In this document: positions 46,988-58,159 of the stretch, piece after piece | Layout: each line of letters opens with the position of its first letter | Position numbering within the stretch: the first letter of the stretch is position 1 | Assembly: GCA_963693085.1 (NCBI GenBank) | Contig: OY856411.1 | Span: 1,350,541,550 to 1,350,605,549 of the forward strand | Source: Alisma plantago-aquatica | Lineage: Eukaryota > Streptophyta > Magnoliopsida > Alismatales > Alismataceae | DNA: 64,000 nt | Reading direction: 5' to 3' | Position numbers and translations under genes: made by a program | The notes under the pieces: model-generated | Database searches by the model: none | Seen by the model: only the letters and a program-made list of their open reading frames with translations | Told to the model about the DNA's origin: nothing

Positions 46988-48370
46988 TGTAGCATGTCGA
47001 CTGATGATTCCCTCCCAGATGACTAGTTGCTTAAAATTTCTTTTGACATCCTCTAGTTTTTAGACTTTATAAATTATCTAGATGCTAGAGTTATACATCT
47101 GAAATACATGGGACATTCCAAGAATAAGTTCATGCATGGCATTAGGAACTATTATTGGGATGAGTGATACCTCTTTTGACTTGGATCTTATGGTGTTGCA
47201 TTAAAGATGTGTCATGGAAGAGGGAGGGCGTTCTATTCTTGAGTAGTGCATTCAGGTCCAGTGAATGACCACATGAGTGTAAAGAAAACTGCATTGAAGG
47301 TCCTCCAGTGTGGATTTTACTAACCTACAATCTTTTAGGATGCATATGAATACATTCTCTCTTGTGACCAATGCCAAAGGTTTGAAAGAATACTGAAGAG
47401 GAATGAGATGCCCTGACTTCTTGGTAGGAGTTTGATATTTTGACATTTAGGTATTGGTCTACATGGTCCATTTCCCCCATATTGTGGCTACTCTTACATT
47501 GTGGTTTTACTAGATTATGTTTTCAAGTGGGTTGAGGAAAACCCCACCATCTCTAGAAATTCCAAACCTATCATGGATCTCTTTAAGGACGTCATTTTCC
47601 CTAGGTTTGGGGTACCACACATGGATCTCATTTTTTGGAGAAGAGGTTTTAACATTTATTGAAGAAGTATCGATTTTATCATCCAATATCCTCTTTGTAT
47701 CATCCTCAAACTAGTGCCTAAGTAGAAATTTCTAATAGACAAATCAAGGCCATTCTTGAAAAGATTGTGGGGTGTATAAAGAAGGATTGTGCATCAAAAC
47801 TTAAAGATGCTCTTTGGGCATACTAGACAACATACAAATGACATTGAGTACCACTCCTTTCTATCTAACCTATGATAAATCATGCCATCTCCCTATTCAG
47901 ATAGAAAATAAAGATAGTTGGGCAATTCCTTTTTTGAATTTTGGTCTATCTCTTATTGGAGAGAAATGATTCTTACAATAACATGAGATAGATGGTTTTT
48001 TTATGTATTCTTATGAGAATTCATGCATCTATAAAGAGAACTAACTTGTGCCAAAAATGCATTTAAAGAGGAAGGATGGCCAAGTGGGAGATCAAGTTTT
48101 GCTCAACAATTCCAAGTTGAGGTTGTTTCTTAGGAAGCTGAAATCCCGGTGGCATGGCTAGTATATTGTGAACAAGATTGATTCACATGGATCATTCATT
48201 TTTTGGGACAAAGACAAGTGTGGATTTCATCAAGAACATAGACTGAATAAATCGATGTGTCACTTCCAAAGACCTTGCAGCAAGGGAAGCAGATCCACTT
48301 CCCCTTTCCAATCCAATCAATGTTTAAGATTCAGGCGTCGAGCCAATGAAATAAATCAAGGTGCTTTTTG
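46988..48370 (+). pseudogene. pol: Athila-A integrase relic
   Basis: Recognisable segments are MHGIRNYYWDE, VNDHMSVKKTALKVLQCGF (zinc-binding region, with CDQCQRFERILKRNEMP), GPFPPYCGYSYIVVLLDYVF, NSKPIMDLFKDVIFPRFGVP and, after frame shifts, the C-terminal part near 48059-48260. There LKRKDGQVGDQ and KLKSRWHGQYIVNKI correspond to the GPY/F-type end. They match Athila-B integrase in order. The DDE residues are not all recoverable. Cassandra lies between this and the RNase H. Confidence 0.75.
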
Positions 48371-48569
48371 AGGTGCAACCACACAATTATCTAGTTAAGG
48401 TAGGGTGCCCCCCTAGCCATACAACAAATTCTACCACAGTTGGATGACGATGAGCGACACGAATCACTTTGCCTCTGTCACATTGGCTCCTACCTTTCAA
48501 TCTTCTTCTCCGCCAATTACCCAACTCACATATTTCTAATTGGAAGATTCACCCTACTACTATCACCCC

Positions 48570-48832
48570 ATACCCCCACCAGTCATCTGACTCAACATCC
48601 TCTAATCTTCCAACTCGTGTGACCTTCACCAACCACCTCCATTCTGTTAGTTGACCCATTCAGTGTGTTGCCCGACCAAACCCCATTAGACATGTAAGCC
48701 TCAATTCCAGTCACCTGAATCACTTGATTGGTCAGCCAACTAGAATTCCAACATATGCTCATCATGCCATGTGTAATGGGAAGTGAGTCAAACGAACTGC
48801 TGGGTGGTTCTAGCCATAGTTTCCTATAAAAA
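48570..48832 (+). promoter_or_regulatory. Internal promoter-like module of Athila-A
   Basis: Between pol and the third ORF lies a block of partial palindromes resembling those of this element's own LTR. The best stretch is CACTTGATTGGTCAGCCAAC + TAGAATTC (48718-48746), against CACTTCACTAGTCGACTGGTTGGAATTC in the LTR (7670-7690). A TATA box, TATAAAAA in the context CCTATAAAAATTC, follows at 48825-48832. The third ORF begins about 50 bases further on. Promoter function is inferred. Confidence 0.5.
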
Positions 48833-48883
48833 TTCAACCCATCAGCTCCTTCTCATCAGCTCCAAGAAGGATAAGGGCAAGGC

Positions 48884-50470
48884 AATGAAAGGCACTCTGT
48901 CTATCTCTCTCTCACACACACACTCTCACTCAACTCATCCTAGTCCCATGGTTGGCATACACATCTATGAGAGATCTATAGAAGACAGCCTCCACACCCC
49001 AAACTACATGGAGGATGACAAGTCGTACACCAATGAGGTTGTGGTTTCTGACACAATGGTATTTGAGCAGCTCATTGATCACATAGTTGCTTCAAACAAA
49101 GTCACCATCCTCTACCCTCTACTGCTTCTTGTTCACCACCACACTAGCCTTCACCCAAATACGATGTTTACCGCCCTTGCCCACTTGTTATTCCTTCTCT
49201 CTTCGACTCTCTACTAGGCAAGTATAAGGTTTTGGTTACACTAGAGAAAAAGAAATAGTACAAGACCATGGAGTCCATTAGTATGCAGTTTCCTTGATGG
49301 GGTGTGTCCAACCACGCTCAAGGCCCTAGGCATTTATGACATGCTTCTGAACCTATTATGCCAGGCTCACATTTCTATCTTCCCCTTCTGCATCCATCCA
49401 TCCTACAAAGATCTCACACTTGAGTTCTTTGCCACCTCTGTCAGGCACGTCGCAACCAGAAACTTGTATAGTTTCTCCTTCTATATGTTCTGAGAGGAGC
49501 ATTCCTAGGATGACACCAATCTCACCTCCATCATCATAGATGTCGACAAGAAATGGCACGCCAAATGAGAAGAATAAAATCACAATCACACCATCGAGAA
49601 GTACAATCCTGACAAGTTCTAGGAAGAGATCACCATCAAGCTCCCCTCTTTCTCACATGGATCCAAGGCATCATTTACTCATAAATTGGTGATCTATTAT
49701 CTACATTTCATCCTCTCCTGCACCATTTTTGCCTGGATAGGAACACTAGGCAATGTCACCACAGTTGGTCTCTATTGCTTATGGTGCATGTTGAACAATG
49801 AGTCATTCAATTGGAGGAGTGTGTTCACTGATCATCTACATCTGTAGTGGCAACTGAACACCAGTTCCAAGTTCTTTCAAGGTAGAATCATCACAATGAT
49901 TTGCACCCACCTCAGCTACGTTCACACTCCCTTCACAATGCTCACAATCTAGAAGCCATTTCACTTGATTGATATCAACTACTTGTTGTCCTCAACCTTC
50001 ATCAAGCTAGCCATGAAAGGTTTCATCTATTACTGTCTATTTAGAGACAACCACTACATGATTGTGATGCCCACTCATGATTAATTAACGATAGTCAATC
50101 TCTTATACAACCTCGATGACTTGAGTGCACACATCCAACGTTACATAAGGGAGCATCCTCCTATAGAGGGTGATATTCCTCAGCTAATGTATAAACAACA
50201 CAATGCTTATATTAAATCAAATGATGAGGAGATCAGTCCTTCACTACCAACCACAAGATGTCACACGAAGCAACATGTATTAGACAATACATCACCATAT
50301 GGACCTATGGCTTCACTGATCTCCAACAGCAATTGGATCACATTGAGGGGACCCAAATCCGCATGGAGTGGGAACAACAATGTCAGGGCCACCAAATCAA
50401 CCACATGTACCTAATGTATCAAGTACATGAGGAGTGCCATGTAGGCCGAGACGACTACACACAGTCCTAA
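48884..50470 (+). pseudogene. Athila-A envelope-like third ORF, ATHILA ORF-1 type
   Basis: A likely start is the ATG at 48884, after a Lys-rich SSKKDKGKA. A Ser/His/Thr-rich N terminus follows. Domain pieces are LGIYDMLLNLLCQAHISIFP, HPSYKDLTLEFFATSVRHV, YSFSFYMF, WRSVFTDHL and RIITMICTHLSYVHTPF. YNPDKF-EEITIKLPSFSHGS is parallel to NRHNFWKSLTGTPSYEAKT of Athila-B. The tail has SAHIQRYIREHPPIEGDI and an acidic end. Multiple stops occur. No Ulp1-like region follows here, unlike Athila-B. Confidence 0.65.
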
Positions 50471-51876
50471 ACCTATTATGCAGACTATGGAACATCACAA
50501 ACTTACCCTTCCCTATCTCTTAGTATTGGAGAAACCATTACACCAAGACTCCACCATACAAGGAGCCCTATCATAATCCACAAGATAGAATTGGACCAAT
50601 TGATCATCCTAGGAATTTTTTTAGGATCAACCCCCTTTGCTCACACCTTGACCCCAAAAATAGCCACCACTATTGGGTCTTCATAGAAATTGGTGGCCAT
50701 TATAGTTGTTTTCTTCCCCTCCATTCTAGACCTAGAGTTTGCTCGAGGATGTATAAATATCTAAGTTTAAGGTGGAGGGTGGTTGGTATGTTTCTACTCC
50801 ACCCACTCTATCTTTACCTTTTATTGCTTTCATTTTAGCATTAGACTATGCATCTTACTTTCTTGTTACTTTCTTTCAAATTTTCATGATTAGCTTGCAT
50901 GTAATTGGCCATTATCTACTTGAACCAAATTTGAAACTCATATTCTTGTGTTTAATATGCATCATTCATCAATGTACCCAATTGAATGAAATGAATCCTT
51001 TAGCAATTATGAATCACAAATTTCCAATGCTAGAACCCATTTTGTCACCAATAATCTTAATCAACATCATTCTCTGGAAAAAAATGGAAGGTCATGTGTG
51101 ATTGACAGAAATTAACTACAATGTGTCTATTATTGATTACAATTACATAATGAGGAAATGTAATTACCTTACAAGTCATATGATTAGTTGAATTGATTCC
51201 TAATATTGTTCTAATGCTCTAAATTCCAAAATAAGAGATGCTCACGTACCCTTTTCTACAGCACTTCCATCATCTTCTTATATCATTTGTCAAAACAATC
51301 AAAATGTCATAAATATGTGCCAAGCATCAAGTTCGGGGTGGTACCCTCTCCCTCACCCCCTTTGCTTCTTTGATATCCCTCCTACGTAATAGGGGTGTAT
51401 CACAAACACAATAAGAAGATGTCAATGTGCACACCAAAAAGAAAAAAATGCAATCAATGTAATTATAGCAAAATAAAAAAAATATCGAGTTGAATAGAGG
51501 GGAGATTTATTCATTATTCTTTCCAAACCCCCATTCACTCCATTTTCTTCCCAAGGGCAGCAATATCACCCAAACAACTCTTTCCACAACTAAACATTGT
51601 TCTTGTGCAAATCTCATTACAAGATGTGGAATCTTATGAATATTTATTACAATATGATTATGATGTGTAGGTTTTAGTATGGGAACATGTTTGTGAAAGT
51701 GAAGCCAAAACAGGGAATTTGAAGTTGCATTTGTGATCCTAGGAAATCGGGGTTGCTAGACCATATTTGGTTGTAGAGAATCAAATGATGTTATGAAAGA
51801 TAGGATGACAGGATGTAGTGCTATTTGGTAGTTTGCTTTGATTCTATGTTGCTTGAGGATGCGAGACGTCCAAGTT
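50471..51876 (+). other. Athila-A 3' untranslated region
   Basis: No credible coding. The motif GTTTGCTCGAGGATG (50738-50752) followed by TAAGTTTAAGGTGGAGGGTGG is the Athila-type 3' motif. A related one occurs in the minus-strand element at 57622-57690. AAGTTCGGGGTGGTACC lies near 51326. The tract immediately before the LTR (51850-51876) is not a clear polypurine tract, so it has decayed or the LTR start is slightly misplaced. Confidence 0.5.
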
Positions 51877-52333
51877 CTATGCATTTTAATGTATGCATAT
51901 TCATCATATTTTCATTCCACATTCTAGGCTAGTTTTTCTTGTTCTAAGTAGTCATTTCTTGTTGTTTTCTTAGTTGTGTTGGTTTGCTTTTGTTCTTTAA
52001 ATATTGGGATTTTGGTAAGATTTCGTTTGTTCTTATGTAGAGAAAATCACAACCCATCTCGAAAGCACAATAGAAGTCCTTCCCCGAATTCATGTCTCAA
52101 GTTCAGAAGGAATTGGAAGTCTATAAGGAACAATTCAACAAAATTAGGCAGGCCGATCAGACGACTAGGTTCCCCAATCAGCCTGACTAGCCAAGGGAAC
52201 CTCCCAAGCTCAATCCAATTGCCCAACCCACTTCACTGGTCGGCCGGTTGGAATTTGTGCCTTCAAAGTTAGGGACCACCAATGCTGCTGACAACATTCT
52301 AGTTGGCTTACCTATCAGTACCTATCTTTTGAT
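51877..52333 (+). mobile_element. Athila-A 3' LTR, truncated
   Basis: This collinear match to 7279-7740 includes ACATTCTAGG, AAGTAGTCATTTCTTGTT-like and AGAGAAAATCACAACCCATC. The match stops abruptly at about 52333, leaving out roughly 1.27 kb of LTR, including the promoter end. The missing part was not recognised elsewhere in the window. A deletion or a further insertion/rearrangement is implied. Confidence 0.75.
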
Positions 52334-54956
52334 TAGCATAAATGCCAACCATTAGAGAAAAACCCAAAACCTGAACCCAAATTATGAAGCAAAATAGCTC
52401 ATTCTCAAAAAATGCAGTTAAAATAATATATGAAAAAACAAATAAATATTTCTTTTTTCTTTTCATAAAACCTTGTAACAATGTCACCTCAATGACAACA
52501 CATTTAATCACCATAAATCATATTCAACCCCATTAAAATCAAAATCAAGACTTATTTCTCATATTTGATTTAGTTTACATTAGTTACATGAATATGAAGG
52601 AACAAACTCGATCTACAACCCATCTTGAGAAAGAGAGAGTACAAGGACATTATAATCTATCAAGATTATTATATTTACATCTTCTTGTCACGACCTCTCC
52701 ATTGGAAAGAATTATACCTAAAAACATTTGAAACAAACTCATGAGACTCATATAGATCCCCAGTGAGTGGATACCTACCACTCAAGCTAGGTACATGTAT
52801 CAACATCAGATTAAGTATAATGAACTTAAAAGAAACTTGCATGTATTAAAAATTCTAGCACATAGTTCTAGCAACTAGTCAAATCCAATTTATGATGATA
52901 ATCTAATTAATCATATAAGCTAAACACTAAGACCAAGTCCAACTTTTAAATATATTTCAGAGCATGCCTATGAACAAACCAGTAGATGTTACTTAATTCA
53001 TAATAACAATCCATTAGTATGAGCAATGGGTCAACATCTAAATATTTAGAATTAATGCATAATAATAACATCATGTTTGTGATACTCCACTAGCCAGACC
53101 AGGAACACATCCTGCAATCCTGAAGTTGAAGTACACACAATACATGTCTAAACAAGACTATTCAAATGACAAGTAAATCGAAATCATATTCATAGTAGAT
53201 ATAAAATATCAACATCAACCACATGTCAACATCAATGATCAGATTCCAAGACAGATAATAAGGACATAAAACTAGATCATACTTATACAAGAATGATCGG
53301 TTTCCACAACAATAAGCAAATTCAACAATATTATATCTATCAGCTAGTAGAAAAAGGCATGTAACAGTAATAACTCATATTCTACATGACTTATCGTCCT
53401 TTATTTATTTTCCCTAAAACTAGTTGGCTTGTACCTCACCAAGTAGAAGTTTCCATGCATGATCTTGTGTTAATGACTCATCGTCACTATCTTAGGGTTT
53501 AGCCAACCATCCTAAGATATCAACAATAGACCTTGGTCTACTACAGGGTTGCCTAAAGAGGCTCATGTCCTCATCTCATGTATGTGAGATAAGAACTAGC
53601 AAAACAATATATCACATATCAAACCATTTCTCATATTTTCATATTTCATATTTTTCATTTCATCATAGTATATTTCTCATGGATGCAGACTTTCACAACA
53701 TGGATTTATAGCCAAAGCCACTCCAAATGACTCACTCCTAATTCCTGATGGCTAACCTTTAAGGTCTCAATCCACACTTTGAAAATCCTTCTCATAACAC
53801 TAATTAGTACAAGGAAATTTGTTTCATTTCTCTAGTGTGGCACTCAGGGGAAACTCATGGTGTTTAGGGCACCTAACTAGATGTGTCATCATTCTACTTA
53901 TTATTAATACTTTTTACTCATCTTAAAGAAGATTCAATCATCATTTATCATATGTGTATAATTTCACGTAACTAGAATGATATAAAGTAGATTTGGCTTA
54001 TCAAGAGAGAGAATGACTAAAACAAGAATCACAATAATATGTAATTTTCAACACTTATGATTCTTTTTGTTTCCACATCATATCATAGCAATCATCGTCA
54101 ATGGGCCTTCAACCCGAGACATGTTTTCATTGTCTGTCATTTACCCTAAACATGGTTTCTAGAAGTAATAAAAGTATGTTAATGTGATCTCAACATATTT
54201 CTTATTTATTCATTTCATACTATTATTCTCATCAAGTATTAACATAGACATTAGAACTAGCAACAATATAATCATATAGACATCGCATGTCATTTATCAT
54301 GCTCTAAATAGACTTAGCATGCAACAAATACTTATTCTATCCAATTTCTATACATATGAATAAATCTCAAGTATAGACACACATAACTCACTTAATATTT
54401 CTCTCTTACTATTTACCATTCTTCAATTACGGCTACTATTCAACGTATAAGTGATCTTTTTGAAAACTATTAGAGACAGTCATCTTCAGAATACAAGTAT
54501 CCTGACACACAAGTACAATCCAATAGAACATTCCAATAAACCAATTCATATCCTTGAACCTCGTCTTGTATTTTAATAAAACCATATTAATATGCATTCC
54601 TTAAACCCTCATTTGAGTTCATTACTCATTGACGTTACAAAGGCTATCATTTGAGGGTTACAGTTAGGTTCTGAGATCCATCTACTAGTTTTCATCATTT
54701 TCCTTTCATTTCCTATTCATTAGTCTAAACTTCTTTCATTTCATGTTCACTAGACCTCTTGGGACGAAACATTCTAAAGTTACTAAATTCATAAGGTTTC
54801 TCTCTCATTGATATCGTTTATAGTCTGGTTTAAATATATAGATCAAAAGAGAGGTATAAAAAATGTAGTATCATATACAGGTTAAATGAGTCTGCATGGA
54901 CAATAGGATCTACATCTAAATGATAATATGGATGTTGAACAAAACCTGAATGATAT
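52334..54956. other. AT-rich non-coding block, possibly reverse-oriented LTR remnants
   Basis: No domain is recognisable. Read on the minus strand it holds phrases such as ACTTGGTGAGGTAC and GGTAGGTATCCACTCACTGG. Similar wording occurs in the chromovirus LTR at 1500-1640 (CTTACTTGGTGAGGTAGGGG). This suggests a decayed chromovirus LTR, but no ends or primer site were found. It is the left flank of the minus-strand element, whose target duplication is GATAT/AATAT. Confidence 0.3.
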
Positions 54957-56622
54957 TGATGTGTGTTGTTTAGCACACCAATCACTAGGAAAATTATCCT
55001 AGAGTTTATTATTTTTCTACTTTCTGATAAAGGCTAGTATAGAAAGGTCAATCCACAAAAATGGTGATGAAGATGGTTGAGTTTCAAATCCGATTGTGAG
55101 AACAAGAATGTAAAATCCATTTTAAGATTTTACTAAAACTAAAACAAGAAAAATAAAGTTGATGAATTAAAAAATTAACTAATCAAAATAAATAAATAAT
55201 GAAGCTAAGGGATTTCACCACCCTAGCTGATGTGAAAGGAGACAGGAGAAATTACACGATAAGAAAGATAAAGGAAGGTATGTAAAACAGTCATAATTAT
55301 TCACAAAAGATGAACTCCCCATGAACCTATTGGTTTTGGGGTTCACAGATCCTAGTTCAATCATCCTAATGGGTACTTTTCCGTTGTCTCATTCAAACTC
55401 CCATTTAACCGGTTTGGTTGTTCTAAATATTGGATTCCACGATCCAATCCATCAAGATTAACAAGCAATGAAAATGAGAGATCACTTCTTTAAAATCATC
55501 GATATCCAAATCAAAAACTCTTTGTCTAAAAAGTTATATAAAACTTTGATCCAATCATCACATGACTAAGGGGGTACTCCCTTCGCCTCAGTAAGAAAAT
55601 TACTCACTAGTCATACTAAGGGATGGAGAAAACAATGAAGGAAGGTAGAAAGTCATAGACCAAAAGAGACAGAATCTCCAAGAAGATCTTAGCTGGTGAC
55701 AATGAAATGGCTCGCTCTCTTATTTCCTTGCTCCAAAAAAAGGAACAAGAAGAAGAAATGAGATCTAGAAATCAGAGATAAAAGAACAAAATTTTATTTT
55801 AGAAATGAAAGATGACACGTATGAATGGAAATGACAAGGTTTAACTATAACATGCAACTACAAAATCTGGGATGCCCTTCTTAGTGGAGTCCCCCCTTCT
55901 TTTATAGGAGAATGAGGGGTGGAAACATTAAAAGGGGAAGAGAAGAGAGTGGAAGAGGCGTATGTTGTATGTCTTAGTTAAGAGAATAATCTCCTTCTTC
56001 AATAGGCAATAGATAAAACCATTGATTGCCTTCTTTTGACCCTTGAAGTTTTGACTCTCTCTCTCTCTGTAGATTCTCATTCCCAAAGTTTCATGCAAAT
56101 ATTGGCTGGCAACAAGCTTTAAAGTGCACCCATAAAACAAATTCCTATAAGCCTTTGAATTTCCAACACATATTTGAAGATTAAATTCCGCCTTAGGATG
56201 TGAGAGTTGTGTCAATTTTTGTATAGGGTATATATTTAAATCAGACACTACAGAAAATGAATATCCACATTCAATGGTTGATTGGATAGTCAAATGATTG
56301 CCAAAGCCACTATAAAATATATTTTTCCTGTAGAAATTGAAATTATACTTTCAAAACATATATAAATTCCAAATTTGGAATTTGTGTGTGGGAGTTATGA
56401 CTGTTTTGGTGGGAGGTATATCAAACTATGTGGGAAATCTGAAAGGTCTTCTATCTTCACCTTTTCTTATCTTGATATAAATGCTTCAATAATTTCTAAA
56501 AATCGAAAGAAATCACAAAAAAATTCAAAAAAGATGATGAAGTATAATTGATTTCCAAATTAAACTAAAATTACAAAAAAAATCATAATTAATTATCCTA
56601 AATGATGAATATGCATTCATCA
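54957..56622 (-). mobile_element. 3' LTR of the non-autonomous element
   Basis: It is 1666 bp. The minus-strand TATA box lies in CTCCTATAAAAGAAGG (about 55904-55919). A CT/GA repeat lies near 56052-56065. It is collinear with 59726-61368, with small indels. The predicted 121-residue ORF here (55928-56293) is inside LTR sequence and not supported. Confidence 0.88.
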
Positions 56623-56661
56623 AAATACCCCAGACTAGAATTTTTGCTTGTCCTCAAGCAA
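56623..56661 (-). other. Polypurine tract and adjoining 7-bp hairpin
   Basis: On the minus strand TTGCTTG-AGGA-CAAGCAA (56644-56661) forms a perfect 7-bp stem with a 4-base loop. AGTCTGGGGTATTT follows, directly before the LTR start. Related 'gctcgaggac...taagt..gggg' wording precedes the LTR or ends the 3' region in Athila-A and Athila-B. Confidence 0.65.
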
Positions 56662-58159
56662 ATAAAATCACAAATAAATCCAATTTATACTAACAACATG
56701 TACATCCTCTCCCTCGTAGTCATCACTTTATTCCTTACCTCCAATTTTGGCCGAGCAACCTTATCTCCTAAAACTAGAAAACACAAAATTATATATTCCC
56801 TATTAAAAACAAATATCATATCTTGTTTCTAAATCAAGACTTTGTAGAAGGACAGGCTTCATCTTACTTTTACTTTGACACTCACATTTTTATTATTGTA
56901 TTTTCTTTGATGTGAGTTGTCTTACAAGAACAGGATGAAATTGGGGGTGTGAAAACAAAGAAAGAAATGATGGTCCCTCCTTTATCGACCCGGGAAAATT
57001 TTTGGTTTATGGAATTGTGGCTTCATTGGTCACAATTTTTTCTTGTGCTCCTTTGGAATCTTTTCATGGTATTCCCTTTTATGGGGTATGGAATTTTTTA
57101 TAAGGTAAGCATGCCACCTCAAACTTGGTTTTTATCTAGTAGTGATTCTTTGCTTCTCTTTTTTAGAATGAAAACAAGGGGGAAACAAAAAGTGTCCTTG
57201 TTCTTATAACTTCACACATTTTTTTCTTTTTATTTTTTTTAAAGTGTCATTACATCAGATAGAGTATTCCTATCAATCACATTATACAAGATTTATATCA
57301 AGCTAATCCATAGTTTTTAAAATAAATAAATAAATTTTGTTTGGTTTTGATTGATTCCATACGACTCGACAACTTTTCCAAGGAGTGATGCTATTTTGGG
57401 GTCCTAGGTGACATGGTGGTTTTAGACATGGAAACTAGTAATAGTTTTTTGAAATAATTTACTAGATTCAAAGTGGTACAATGATAATTTATATTCAACA
57501 TGGCCGACTAGATAAGGGCCAAACTAAAAAAACTGAAAATTTTTGAAAATTTTGAAAAATTAAAACTAAACTATATAAATAATGAAAATTTGCATAAAAT
57601 TAAGATAGAGTGGGTGGAAGGAGTACATACCACCCACCTCTACCCCGGACCTTAAATTTTTCTCATCCCGAGCAAAACTTAAAACCAAGATGGAGGGAAG
57701 AAGAGGGCATCCAAGTGTCCCTCGTAGATCCAAAAACATCAAGTTGATGGGGATTTGTATGAGGGTTTGGACCTTTTTTAGAGGAGCATCATAGAGCACC
57801 GTATGATAGGTTAGTCATGGAATCTCAGTGGGGTGTTCATATTTTCTTTCACCTCACATTCCCTCCAATAAGATCCATAGATCTTCTTTTGATAGCAAAG
57901 GGAGTATTGAGGATGGACATGAATTGGGGGAGGAATTGGCGGGTACCCGACCAATGATGTTGGTGGAGCAGGATGGACAGAGTTGGGTGGAGGATCTGGC
58001 TCAAGTTTTCCACCATCGTAATGACATGCATTATGGGATAATTTATGTTGATACAAAACATATCAAATCATTTACAAAAGTGTTTTTCTTCTTCTTTAAA
58101 AATAATGCTATCAACATTGAGGTTGGTAATTTTCATTGTTGATATAAGATATGGCTCTA
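56662..58159 (-). other. Non-coding internal region of the non-autonomous element
   Basis: No domain was found. Around 57622-57690, on the minus strand, TTTTGCTCGGGATGAG is followed by TTTAAGGTCCGGGGTAGAGG and TGGTATG. This parallels the Athila-A motif at 50738-50800 and identifies the source lineage. ORFs such as 57811-58056 (minus) and 57828-58142 (plus) overlap each other without support. Confidence 0.5.

Larger units (their letters stand above)
7279..52333 (+). mobile_element. Athila-like Ty3/gypsy element 'Athila-A' (host of several nested insertions)
   Basis: The element has a 5' LTR (7279-9006), an Asp-type primer site, gag, protease, RT, RNase H, integrase, an envelope-like ORF, a 3' untranslated region and a truncated 3' LTR (51877-52333). 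Its internal parts are 9007-9612, 14471-17646, 45541-46153 and 46988-51876. The gaps are filled by a reverse LTR-like block, the Sirevirus and a Cassandra TRIM. Each gag and pol segment resumes on the far side of the gap, which proves the nesting. All reading frames are broken. The target duplication cannot be checked because the right LTR end is missing. Confidence 0.8.

Noticed and set aside
56602..57209. Plus-strand ORFs with hydrophobic stretches in the non-autonomous element
   Set aside because: They run against the element's orientation in AT-rich non-coding DNA. Hydrophobicity follows from T-rich codons.
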